A stretch of 64,000 nucleotides of DNA from Branchiostoma lanceolatum (Eukaryota > Chordata > Leptocardii > Amphioxiformes > Branchiostomatidae), in contig NC_089724.1 of the NCBI RefSeq assembly GCF_035083965.1, positions 20,602,974-20,666,973 of the forward strand, written 5' to 3'. How positions within the stretch are numbered: the first letter of the stretch is position 1; each line of letters starts with the position of its first letter. Both the position numbers and the translations under genes were made by a program. Below, piece by piece: positions 1 to 14,100 of the stretch. A model generated the notes under the pieces. It did not search any database. It was not told the origin of the DNA and saw only the letters and a list, made by a program, of their open reading frames with translations.

Positions 1-994
<994 letters not shown>

Positions 995-3900
995 ATGCCC
1001 AAGAGGAAGCGACTGGAGGAGAACAAGGGGTATTGAAGAACTTAATTGATCCATGTAATGTGACGTCTGTGTAGGACAAGACCACGATAAGAACAACAGT
1101 TGGTGTGTTGTGGTGTACCGTGTAGCTCACCCCTCCCCCTTGGCCTTTGCATACATTTTGCATCGGCAGCCACTTGACACGTAGACATTGTTGGTATTGT
1201 GTATAATGTTATTCCCATTTTGCTGTCTTTATTGTTTCACTTGTTTTCCGCGTCTGTTTACTCCAGTACAACTCGAATGTTAACTTGTGGCCTCCGAAAT
1301 GTCTCTCTTCCTGCAGTTCCTGTAGATTATGTAACGTTACACGTGTTATACTCTCTTACTAGTATTTATCAAGTTCCTTGTTCTGATCTAAGATGATTTT
1401 TCATCTGTGGGTCATTATGATTTGGCCATGTACTCATAAATGGAAAATACAATGCTGTCCTTTCTATATGTTCCAGTGACCAGATAATCACAAAGTTCTT
1501 TCAGAGGAGCACAAGAACAGGTACACTATATGCAGCCCAAGTGGGACCACAGCATGCCTTTTCCATTGAATATAACTCATAGTTATGTTTATGCATACTC
1601 CAATGTATTATTGTGTCTCACCTTTATTGTGTATGATTCGTGTAGATTGCACAATGGGTAATATACATGTATTTGTTGCGTATGTGACAAAAAAGTCAGA
1701 TGTAAATTGCACAATATACAAATGAATATGCATGAACCAGGAATGAGTATCATTGCATGCTGGAATAATACACTTGACATTCATGCTGACCAATCAACTA
1801 ATGTTTGACTGTTTAATCCAAATTGTAGTGATAACGTTATATGATACTATTGATAGAACTTAAAAACTGCTTTGGATGACTTGATACAATTTGAATCAGA
1901 AGGAGGTACTTAGAAGTTCTATCAACCCTTACCTCAAATACGATGGGAAATGTCGGTATAAGATGCCAATCAAATTGAAAGTTTTATATGCATTTCTATC
2001 TTTAGGCAGAAATGCAGCCAGTAACCCTGTGACAACAGAGAGTAAGAAAAGATCAGCTACACAGAGAGTACCAAGTAGCCAACGAGCCATGTCGTCATCG
2101 CGGGCCACCAGCAGCAAGGAGACTAGCTCCTCTGCCAACACATCTGCCTCAGCCTCTTCCTCAAGGCACTCATCTGCAGCATCCAAGCCATCTCCTTCGA
2201 GAAGTAAAGAACCCCAGATAGACACGTCTCCGATACTAGAGGCCTTCAAGCGACAAGAGCTGAAGCAGAGACAAAAAGCAGCCACAGGCAGCAACACAAA
2301 AGGGGATGGCAAAGAAGAATGTGACCCCAGGCCTCACTCAAAAGAATATTCATCAAAGAAAGGTCTTACCTCGGCAGGCACAGCTGGAGAGACAGCTAAG
2401 ACGGGAATGCAGGGTTCTAAGGAGAAGGCTTTGCCTAAGAGGAGGCTAGAATATGAAGGCATGTGACATTTCCTTTATCTTTGTACACCCTGGCTCACTT
2501 TCAAGAGGATACAATATTTGAAGAAGATTGTATTCAGCAAAATGTGTTACCTTGTAATGTATACACTTTGATAATATTGATGTGTGGGGGGTCTACATGC
2601 AGATTGAGTGTTATATGTACAGAATTGAAAGCTCATGTTGATTCAAACATCAATACCCGAGTCTGTTGATTCAAAGATATGATAGACAGTCAGAACTTTT
2701 TAGCTTTGATTTATGTCACTTTGGATCAATGACTTGATTTGCAATTTAGGATGTATATATGAGTGACCACCCTAACACCTTCCTACGATCCTGATTGCAG
2801 TCTCTGTTTAGATTAGGATCTCTACATAGAATCAGCAATTCTGCTAGATGGCAATGACTAGCCTGACATATATATATAAATTATAATATACCGATGTGCA
2901 TGATTTCCAGGTGGTGACAAAACAGAAGCTGGATCAAAGAAGAAGCAGAAACAGGATGTCTCATTCAAGATAAGTGAATCCAAATGGGAGGAGTTCAAGG
3001 TTAACTTAGCTTCCTCTCCAACATTTAAGATCAAACCAGGAATGCTATCAAAGAAAGCCAAGGAAGCTTCCTTGACAGAGAATGTAAACACTGAAAGTGC
3101 AGAGGAACCTCAAACAGAAACTGGCCAAAGTCAGTCAGGTGAAGGAAGTATCAGCCAACCAGACGTGCCCAAAATTGTTGTAGACCAATCAAATGATTCA
3201 GTTAGTGGACCAATAATAAACAGTCCTCTAAAAGTGCAAAAGTTCCCAGCAGGCAGCTTGAAAATATCTGAGGCTTTGAAAAAGGTTATTCAAGACAAGA
3301 TGAAGGCGTCACCTTTAAAAGTAGCTCCAATTGTCCCTAAGGATGCTGCAGAAGGGAGTACGTCTGAAATCAATCGAGAACACCCAGAGCCAGTAGATGA
3401 CATGGAAGGTGACAAAATAACTCACATCACTCCACTTAAAATCAGGGCTTTCTACCCCTTCGAGAAAGGACACATTTCTCCATTGGATAGAAGTCTGCCG
3501 ATCGGGGCTGGTAAAAGTCAAGTCACGAAAACACCCCAAAGCAAAGGAGAAGAAATTGTACCTGGAAGCAGACATGGCAAGGTCACAGAGGAAGCCATTA
3601 AACCGCCAGGGGAAAGTGTATCAGGTGCAGAGAAGCCCAGAGGGGTGATGAGTCTGTTCCAGGAGTTGAAGTTATCAGTTAAAGACCTGCAGGATCAAGA
3701 GGAGGAAACTTCTGAAGAATCCCAGTCCTCCTCTGCCACACCCGCAAGGAGTACTAGTCAGCCCGCTGGAGAAAAGGCTGCCTCCTCCATCAAGATGAAC
3801 ATTGCTAAACTAAAACAGATCATCAAGGCACCAAGTCTGTCTCCTCAGACTTCTGCTGCAAATTCTCCTGCCCCCTCAGACAAGGGGGGAGAGAGTCCAA

Positions 3901-6900
3901 GGGGCACGGAGACCAAACCCTCCCCTGGGAGTGAGAGTTTGAGAAAGGGAGAGGATGTAGGAGCTGATGATGAGAAGCAACATGCTGATTACATTAGAAA
4001 TCTCCCCTCCGCACTAACAGCTTTGGAGAAACAAGTAGGTGACTCAGGCGTCAAACATTCTGATTTCACTAAAGATCGCCTCGAAGACAGTGAACCAGAA
4101 GAAGTAGATCTAGAGGAAAGCAAAGCTTTTGACTCCGATGAGGAATATGGACTTGAGAGTGATGACAGTGATGATGACCTGCTCCTTATGCCTGTTGCAA
4201 ACCTGAAAGATATCCAGTCAGCAAGGTAAGGTTGTATATGGATATTTGCAAACTTTAGTAATACGACATGTATATACTAGTACTAGTACTGGCTCATGTT
4301 ATAGGTATGGTATTTATCAAACAACTACTAAGTACATTACAAGACCAGTATTTAAGCCTTTACATATGAAATAAATCCAGTCAAATATCTGTGCTTTAGG
4401 ATGATGATTATTGATATTATACAAGAACATCTGTGTACAAGTGTCTGCACATCAATTGACAGTTTAGATAGTGATCCATATTTTTTTTATGATTTTTGTG
4501 TGAAATAGTTCACCCTATTACATGTTGCCCTACTAGCTGTTAATATTATAGGTCAGATGGATAAGGACTGGTTTACTGATATACATTACTTCCTATTTTC
4601 AGCCTGAGACCTCCGCCGTGTACTCCCCAGAAGCTGTCTGAGAGTCAGGAGATGCAGTGCAGCCCCATGAGCCCAGCCACTCAGGTCCCCGCACCCAGGG
4701 ATGTCAACTTCAAGTTCTCTCTGGATGATCTTCTCGCTGAACAGAATAAAACTGTAAGTATCAAGGAGTTTAAGAAGACAATTTGGTTTGAGATTTGCCT
4801 TCAAGTATATATGCACAGACAATTGTAATTACAAATGGTCCAAGTTACAAAATAGTTTGATGAGGGTAAGATGAATGAGTTACTAATGTGTACTTTTGAT
4901 GGAAGAGACTTAGAAACTGGCCCTGAAACTGAGTAAATGTCCTATCAAGCCTTGGGTATGAAACAGACAGTCCGTACCTCCTCCTTAAGTAACAACTTTT
5001 GTCGAACGATGACAGGTTGGTCGTGAGCCACGCCGTCTGCGTGATGTCACGGACGAGCTGATGGCAGATGTGCGGCAGGGCGGGTTCCGCCGCATGGTGG
5101 CCGACCTTGAACGGGAGGAACACGAGTGCAGTGATTCTGACAGGGGTGAGGAAGGATGTTCTTCACATTACCTAGTCATGACTTTGGGAAGGTTTGGGGA
5201 TTACGAAGATAGTGAATGCACAAAAGATAGTATTTGATGATAATACCTTTGCATTTAAATTTGACACAGCATGTGGTTAAGACAACTTTGAAGAAATACA
5301 TAACAAAATTGTACCCAGCAATATATATGGGTACATTTTACATTGTTACATCATTTTTTACTTGAACAAAAGTTGATTATTTTGACCAGTCATTAGAGGG
5401 AATAAATGAATAGTGAGCAGTGAATGCAAGCGTTGTTGAATGGATGTGGTTTTCCAGAAGGGAAGCTTGAGAACCCAAAGCACAAAAAGTTTGTGCGAGA
5501 CAGGAACCTGAAGAAAATGGAGATCCCTGACATGCATCCTGGGGAGACTGTGTTCAACTCCAAGGACATGGGCAGGGTAGGCTGTGTATTATATTCTTTG
5601 TTGTAGTTAACATGTGCATGTACATGTCAATGGTCTCCTAATTGCCTTGATGCTAAGTACTAGTAGACTTACATGTAATGTGTACGATTCTGTTTTTTTC
5701 TTAATGTTTGTATGCAGTCACATGTGTTGAGAGCAAAGTTGTAAACCTTTATCTAAGAAGGCTTGAGGTAAAACATTTGGCCTTAACCTTCTCCCTGTTA
5801 GTTCTATAGCCAACAGGGCACCCTGGTTTTCAGAGCCTAAAATTATGTCTTTTTCGACCCTAGTTATTTGACTTCCCTGGCTCGCTGACCCCTGTGTCAT
5901 GTGGACTGGTGCCCCCCCTGGACCAGGATGACCCCCTCCACCTTCTCCTGACCAGTCCAGACTATCTAGAGGACATGCTGACCAGTGGGACGTTAGAAGA
6001 CATGTATGCTTATGACGTTTGCCCAGAACCACTCCAGAGGTGGCTGTTCTTTCTCAGTAAGTGTCTTTCCAGGTTTTCTTGATTGTCAAGCTACATGTAA
6101 ATGCATGTGCATAGCCATATGTTGGCTAAAATAGCCATTTAAGTGTTGGCTAATAGAACTGGATTACTTTTCTCTTGAAAAAGAATTAATTGTCAAGGTT
6201 ACTAACTGTTCACAATAATTATTGTATAATGCATTCACAATTTTTCTATTGACTAGTATTTCCATATGACTTCCTCTGCAAATTCAGTAATTCAGAATCA
6301 GTAAGTTGAACATATTGTGGCACATACATATTCCATACTTATCTATGAATAACATATGTGTGATTTACTGTTAGCTACTAGTACATCTTTAATATCTATA
6401 TGTAAGCTTGTCATACCATGTCATTACAATATCATGCTATTTTATGTTTTCAATGTTGCATTCAGAGAAGTTTGATAGGAATAAGATTAAAATGGCTATT
6501 CTGCATGTACAGATGCATTCTAGATCTCTACATGATCCAGTGTAGTGCTTATGCTCAAGTTTGAATAATTACAGTTAGTGATTCTCCTCCTAAAGTGTCC
6601 ATCAGTAGGGACCAACACGTGGTCAACTCTGCCTACAAGACTCTCACGTCCGTCTTCATGTCTAACTGGAGCCTGGAGGAAGATGACAACCCCGTCTGGC
6701 TGCCATCTCTGGCTGATGTCACCAGAGCACTGCTTAACTATGGAGCACAGCTCCATGATTTATACCCTCTTACTTCTGCTAGGCCGTCCTTTAATGAGGA
6801 GGATGTCAGGTAAGACACACTATCAGTTAACACTACAGGTGTTATGCTGCACCAAGTTGTTTTCTAGTTAACACTACAGGTGTTCTGCTGCACCAAGTTG

Positions 6901-9900
6901 TTTTTTCCAACAATAAAGCAGTCATAATCAATGTACTTTGATGTTGGAATCTGTATGTTGGGTCCATTGTTGATTTTCCTTCTGATGTGTTGTGCTTTTG
7001 CCTTTTATTTAGCTGTATACCATCTGAGATAGTCTGCTTATCTGATGTACCAGTGATGTACATGTGAGATACATGAGGCTGAAACTCCATCCCACCTTAT
7101 GGAGAGAATATTTTCCCTGCTTTCCTGTACTTTTCTCACCCAGAGAAAATATCGGGAAAGGACTGATAACTGTTTGACCTGTCTCACTAGCTTGCCTCTA
7201 CATGATTCGGAGAAGGAGAATCAGAATGGGAATGTACCATCTGATACGAGGGGGAGTCAGGAGGGACAGAGAGGACTGCCTGCTGTAAACCTGGTCTATA
7301 TTCTACAGACCCTGAGCAAACTGAATGCCCCTCCCAGAGAGTAAGTTATGTGTTCTCATATATTTCTGAGACTCCACATACATGTATCTGTGGCGGGTAT
7401 AATCAAAGAGAAAGGAAGCGAGAAGAAGGGGGAAGAGAGGGACCTGTTATATCCATTGTAACTCATTATTTGTGGTAATCAGAAAGAGACATAGGAAAAA
7501 CAAATCTTTATGATGCATGAATATCTTACGAAGATGTGTAAACATCTGTTATCTGCTATCATGAAACATACCCTTCCTTTGCAGTGGCACATTCCGTATA
7601 TATTCGGAGCAGGACCTGGTGCACTTGGTGTGTCTGCTGTGTCGGACACTTCTGGATGTACAGCTGAGAGGGTGAGTGTGAATAGACTGAATTGTACATA
7701 GATTATTCACGCATCTCAATTAATGTGAAGTCCAGGATGTTGTATAAGGCAAAAAGAAGTATAACTCCTTTTCATGTAGGATAGTAACATGTTTACATCC
7801 CAGTGTAGTAATATTAATGACAGTCATTACTCTGTTTGGCTGTTACCCATCCAGGTTAGCCGTGCAGTTTGAGTTCCAGAGCTGTATATCAGAGATCTTG
7901 GACTGGTTTGAAGAAGAGAGGTGGCCACGGATAGTACGTCGATGTGACTTATGGCTTTTCTTTTCTGACAGCAAGATTGCTTTTGAGTTTTGAAGCATCA
8001 TTCCTTCCTTCCTTCCTTTCTTCAGTCATACACTCATGCAGATGAGCAGTTGTCCATTTCTATGTATCCTCAGCTAACCATTACACATTTTCCTACAGGT
8101 TGCAGAACTGTGCAGCTCCCTCCCCCAGCTGTCCTCCCACCACCACAACCTGGTGACACTGGCACGGCACATGCCATGTACAGAACGGGGCAGGTAAGTT
8201 TGGGCACGCGTCATGCATGTTAAATGAATATCCTAATTAGGGTCTCACCAGCCATGGGAAAGAAACTAGTCCACATGACCCCGTGGCAGGGTCTTGGTTA
8301 GGAAATAATGATTCCTGGCCAGAGTCATGGCAAGAAGTGCCTCAAGTTATATTGTATTCTCTAATCTGATTGGGCATCCAATGTCAACTAGTCAAATCAT
8401 CCTAATATGTTCTCATTTCTTGTATATTCAGGAAATGATTTTGGATTGGATTCATATCCAGTCCAACTGATATGATTAGTTGAGACCCCATATACTAGGT
8501 CAGACACAATACAAAGTATGATCTTGTCGGACCAAAATAACAGTAACTTTTACTTTTACTTTTACTTGCTGAGTACAATGTTTTAAAGTGCAGACATCTG
8601 TGTATGTCAGGACAAGGTCTGCAAGCCGATACCAGCCCCAGTAATAAGAACACTCATCTTCGGCAACAAAGGACTACCAAGAGACAATTTTTGTCCCTAG
8701 ATCTTTTACTTATGAGTCTTTCTTTCCCAAGGTACTTACAGAGAAGACTAAGCCTATGTATCATGAGGAAGCTCCTCTGGAAAGGCAGGGGTAGGGATGG
8801 TTCCACAGAGGTTGCTGAGAGCAAAGGGATTGGAGCAGAGAACATGGATGTTGATGTCCAGGTGTGTAGGAAAATTTCAATTACTTTACTTTTTGTTTTC
8901 AGAAAGCATATAGACAATGATTATCATTAGGTCTTACAGTGGAGTCAACATATTGATGTTATTGTGTATGTTGAAGAAATGCCATAACTTGACCCTTGAA
9001 CCATGCTGAGTGGATTAAGAACATGTGCTTTATCACTATAGTATCAGTTTTGATGATAAACAAGTTGATTCAAACTCACAATAGCTGGTAGCATTATTGA
9101 ATAGCTGGGCAATTATGTTGAAGTGATGTGATCTCCAACTTTGAATGATAAATCCAACTTCAGTTCAAGCTGTACTGAGATCCATGATACTGTTAATGAA
9201 TATTGACATGTACGTTGTGACACGTTGTTTATTTCTGTACAGTTGACAGAGTTAACACCGCTGCTGCCAGACTGCCAGATGAAGAATATCCTGGAACTGG
9301 TGTCGTCGGAACGAGAGTCTCAGAACAGCAGCCAGGAGAGCGACGACGGCGGCCGGAGCTTTGAGAACGACAGGGAGGCGTACTACCTACTCAGCACACT
9401 GGTACACCTGATAGACATGGGGGTGGGAAACGAGCCTCTGCCCACCAGTCAAAGGGTAGGTTGTGGTGTGTACAGTGCAGGCAGAGTGGGGATACTTAGA
9501 TAAACCCTGTTAACTTGTGTACATGGATTTGCAACTTAATTAGATATTTTGTATAGATTTTTAAAAGTGTTTAAACATAAAACCACTGTGTGATTATTAT
9601 CACCATTGTGCATAATCCCAATGGTACATGTATGTAAATGCAGCCTTTCCTCCCCCAGGATGCCCTTGCGCAGGTGATCCATCATCTGAACAGCATCTCT
9701 GGGAACATCAGGGACAACATCAAGCTGTTCCATAGGTCAAAGGTCAGATAGCATCTCCCTTCTGTTTAAAACACCATTCAAATGTGTGTTACTACTTACC
9801 AATAACAACTTCACCTCTGAATTTTTGTTTGTTAATGATATCTATCTGGTATGCTTCTTGTACTAATCCAGAGTTTTGTCAGGACTACATCTTCTGTATT

Positions 9901-10469
9901 ATTATATTGACCTCAAGGAAAGCAACTGAAATGCTGTGGCTGAAGACAATATTTGCCTACATATAATTCTTTATTGTTTGGTCACCCCAGGTGAAGAACT
10001 TGGTGATGCGCACAGTTAGCAAGCTGAACCTTTTGAAGGATGGCATGAAGAAGACTCAGGTATGCTAGGTGACATTTTTTTACATCTAAGTTTTATTGAT
10101 AGGATGCATCCTTTCTCTGCAAGCATCATCTAGAAAATGTCCACGAAACGTTTATTTTGTTCTTTTAATTTTCCCTCACAGCAAAGCCTGTTTAGCTATA
10201 TAAAAGAGCAGAAAAGTGAAACTCCAGAACAGCGAGGACATAGACTGGAGGAGAGCGGCTCATCTCCAATATGGAAGTCAGGGCAACTTTCAGAAACCAA
10301 CTGTGAGGACAGCGAGTCAGGCACTCATCGCAGTGGGCGACTATCAGCCATGAGTGTGGAGAGCAATATGACAGGCACAGCTTCAACAAGACTGGCCAGC
10401 CCTGAAGATGAGGACCAACATTCACCCATAGAACAGACTATAGAACCAGAAGGACAGCATGTTACCTAA
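995..10469 (+). CDS. SLF2: SMC5-SMC6 complex localization factor 2-like protein (FAM178 family), 17 exons
   Basis: SLF2 with SLF1 brings the SMC5/6 genome-stability complex to damaged chromatin in the nucleus (known for vertebrates). Coding exons: 995-1029, 2010-2458, 2911-4225, 4603-4753, 5016-5145, 5458-5576, 5864-6056, 6575-6809, 7146-7340, 7585-7671, 7855-7933, 8099-8193, 8732-8861, 9243-9455, 9659-9742, 9991-10059, 10182-10469. The sum is 3867 nt (1288 aa plus TAA), with all phases consistent. The start gives MPKRKR, a nuclear-localisation-like basic run. Residues to about 600 are Ser/Lys-rich and low-complexity, ending in an acidic DSDEEYGLESDDSDDD tract. From about residue 650 comes the conserved FAM178 region (FRRMVADLEREE, IPDMHPGETVFN, NPVWLPSLADVTRALLNYG), then a helical C-terminus. 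Exon 2 needs a GC donor at 2459, and exon 9 the second AG of CAGAG. FAM178B is the other vertebrate relative; an ancestral form of both fits. Confidence 0.87.
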
Positions 10470-10828
10470 TGTTGTCTGTCTGTCTATAGTGCATAAGACA
10501 ATGAGCCCTTGTCAAGAGAAATCCAATAACATATTGTACAAATAGACTTTTCAAGAAGATACATTACTAGTACATCCATGTATAGATTGTATCACTGTAT
10601 AGTTTTACATACGTCACACACTTAAGTGAATGGATATGTGAACATAGAAAACTACACTTTGTTTGATGAAGCACATATTACACAATTATCAGCAGTTGAA
10701 CTCAAACCAGAATTTTTCATATTTACTGTAGGTCAGTTTGGAAAAAACAGCCTTTCTTGAGTTACTCACTGTAATCCTGGTATGTTGTGTATTTAGAGCT
10801 GTCTGCGGAACCATGAAAACCATGTACT

Positions 10829-10834
10829 ATTTAT
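10829..10834 (-). terminator. Possible poly(A) signal of the guanylate cyclase gene
   Basis: TTTATT on the plus strand reads AATAAA on the minus strand, about 310 bases after the cyclase stop codon. It lies inside the 3' UTR of the convergent SLF2-like gene, so the two transcripts would overlap. Weak evidence: a six-base match in AT-rich sequence. Confidence 0.3.
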
Positions 10835-10993
10835 TATGTTACACATTTCCAAAGAACACTTGGTTGCTGTTGTTCTAAGTTGGAAGCACCCATATAGTGA
10901 TTTCAGTGTGTATGTACTTACTAAGTTTTTGTCGTTGAACATTCATCACTTGATCAGCAATGTCGTCCATAGTTGTATTAAAATCTTAAAAAC

Positions 10994-10999
10994 AATAAA
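10994..10999 (+). terminator. Poly(A) signal AATAAA of the SLF2-like gene
   Basis: This AATAAA lies about 525 bases after the TAA stop at 10467-10469, in AT-rich 3' UTR. The stretch 10470-11142 between the two stop codons holds only this 3' UTR and that of the convergent cyclase gene. Confidence 0.55.
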
Positions 11000-11142
11000 C
11001 TAGACTGAATAAGAAGAATGGATTACTGTATACAGCACAATTCTTCAGTAAAAGGTTAAAACTAACTGAAGTAACCTCATTACAGTCATGATATTTGCAC
11101 AATAACCAGACATGAGAGATTGCCATTGGTGAGTATGATGAG

Positions 11143-14100
11143 TTACAGTAGGTTACAGATATTGCTGGACGGTTGATAGTCTGCTCCAATATAGTCGGTG
11201 GTGGTTGAACTGCATGCCCCCCAGCGGAGGTCTTCTAGAGGTGTTGGGTTCGACAGCTTGCCCGTGTCCACTATCTCCTGGAAGGTGCTTTGAGCATCTT
11301 CTGCCTTCCAGTTCTGAATCTCCATGTTGGCAGCGCCAATCTCTTTCACCTTCACCTCCGCCTGCAGTGGAAATAACACCTTTTGATAACCCCGGGTTAT
11401 CTTTTATACCTCTTATAGTATTTCCAGGTTGGGAATTCATCTAATTCTTGGATAAAAGACAATGAGATATCTAGAATGGGATTTAAATGACAGTTCTCTG
11501 TTGGATAGAACGTACCTCATCCTCTGCTTCCTCCAGAGATGAGTTTTTGGGTTTCACTGCAGCTGGACAAGTCTTATTGTCTTGTAAGGAAGAAGCCCGG
11601 GAGGTGGTGTAGTTTGTGTCCGTTGGCGAGACGCTATTCAGAGTTCCCTCGTTGTTCGATCGACCCAGTAGCCAGTAGGTCTTCATCTTGCCTTTTCCCT
11701 GAAATGATTCACAGTAACCCGTTACAAGCTGGCTGTCTTTTCCTGTGTAACTCTGGGATTTAGCAACACCCTACATATAGTCTTGGATGAATGCCACAAG
11801 ACACCTGCGCAAAAAGCCTGGGAATTCAGTATTATTTGCTCCAGCAAATACAAGGCACTTACATGTAAAGAAACACCTTGTGAAAATCTACTTAGCATGC
11901 GGAAGGCGGACCTGAAGCACAAAGGACGACGTCCTCCTACAACAGAAAAGAAACCCCGAGAGCTAAGGAAACTCGCAATTGCAAAACGCAGTGGAAAAGG
12001 ATGAAGAAAGACAAAAGGATCAACTTCGGGGCGTTTTAAAGACTACAGAATCTGCAGAAACTAGTAGTGGATAATGATGATGAGGCCCATACCACGAACT
12101 GCCCTCACAACATTGATAAGGTGTAATTATGTCTTATGATCTTTCCTTGAAAGTCTTACGACCATCATTACGATTGTGGTGTGAAAAAGTCAGATACACA
12201 GTTACTGTGACAGTACCTTTTGTAACAAGTTATCGTTATGTGGTATACATCTTCTTTGCTACCGTGTAACGACCTGGAGGTCAAGGGACAAGGTAGGTAG
12301 GTAGGTAGGTATACATCTCGGATATGTTATAGTCAAGCCATGAAAACCTCTGACAGAGTCTCAGTGAAAGTTACCTTAATGGTCACCACACCCCTTTCGA
12401 CAACGACATAAGGAAGGTGCCTGATCTCTTCCCGGGTGGTCTGACTCAGGTGGATGTAGTTACCCTGCGGAAGAACAGGGAAAAACTTAGAACACCTTCA
12501 CTGGACCTGTTGCAGGCGCCGCGAAGTAACCTTCCAGTGAAACATTGCTCTCAAATTCCCTTCTTTTAAATAACATTTTTTACTGATTTTAATATGCTCC
12601 TCAACAGGAACAAAGTAGTACTTAAGTTTAGCGTTACCTTTCCTGTAGTTTCCATTCTGGACGCCACGTTGACAGTATCTCCAAACAGGCAGTAGCGTGG
12701 GACCTTGATCCCCACCACTCCAGCCACAACAGTACCGGTGTGCATCCCTGGAAGGCGTATGGAAACAATGCAAAATGAATTGATTCTGATATACTTATCG
12801 CACTGATAGAGACAATATACAATACAACAGGAAGACCTTTTTTAAATTTCAGAAAATTCTGGATATATCTTACACTCACAGAGGCATGATAGATATTGTG
12901 ATCATATCCAACTGTGACTTTTTGATAAAGTAAGATTCGTTAACTAGTTTATCAAACTTTCACCCACCGATCCGAATGGCAATCTGTTCATCAGTAACAG
13001 GATCGATGATTTTCTTGGCTGCTACCAGCATGTCCATAGACATCTCACACATCCGCTCGGCGTGGTCTTTGATGCGTACTGGCGCTCCGGAAACAAGCAT
13101 GTAGTCATCCCCAACTGTTTCTACCTGAAATGGAAAGAATCATATCGATGACGGCATTTCAACATAGTGTCTGACTAGATGAGTTTTATCACGGTACGTT
13201 AGCTAGGTCATTTGGACACGTTTGGGCGACAAATTTTTCAACATTATCTTCTACTAAAAGCTGTCCAATTCAGACTGTCCATACACGCCAGATAAATATA
13301 CGCCAGATTTGCTTTATATCCTGCACCCTATGTAAATCAAAGTTGTTATCTTATGATGTAGGCCTCAGAATAGTCTTTTAATGACATAGATAACAATCAC
13401 TTCATCTCAAACTTAAGCCGATATTACATATGTATCATCAGTATCTAAGATTGGTCCTATCATGGTCTTGCTCATTAACATGGGAAACCTTACATGGTGT
13501 CAGCACATCAACATACCTTGTAGGTATCATACTTATCCACAAGCATATCGAACACAGTGTACAGGTCGTTTAACAGCTTGACGACTTGCATGGGTGTCAG
13601 GTGGGTACAGATAGTGGAGAACCCGAACACATCGCAGAAGAGAACGGTGACGCTCTCGAATGTCTGAAAAATAGCAAGACATCTAAAGTATTTTCATCTA
13701 CCAAGACATAATGCTAGATTCGTGATCAAATCATCAATACCCACTACTAGCACCAAACTAGGCACAGCCTCATTACTCGAAAGGGTACCTACTGGCTGAA
13801 CTTCAAGGTGAATATTCAAGGTGAATAATACTATCGTACCTGTGTGTATAATCCCAATACTCAAAGGAATATACTAGTACATGTAGGTGTGAACAAAAAC
13901 ACGATATATCATCGTGAAACTTCATTGTCTACATAATGTGGCATTGATTACGACCCAACAGACAATGGTTTACCTCACAGGTGTTCAGTGCCGGCTCGCC
14001 CTGTTTCAGACGTTCCGCCACTTGCCTGGGGATCATCCCATACAGAAGCTGGTCCGTTTTCTGTTTGGCCTTCTCGAGCTTCATCAGATTTTCCCCAAGC

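Noticed and set aside
1929..2312. Minus-strand 127-aa ORF opposite SLF2 exon 2
   Set aside because: Shadow of the Ser-rich coding exon; no homology or splice support.
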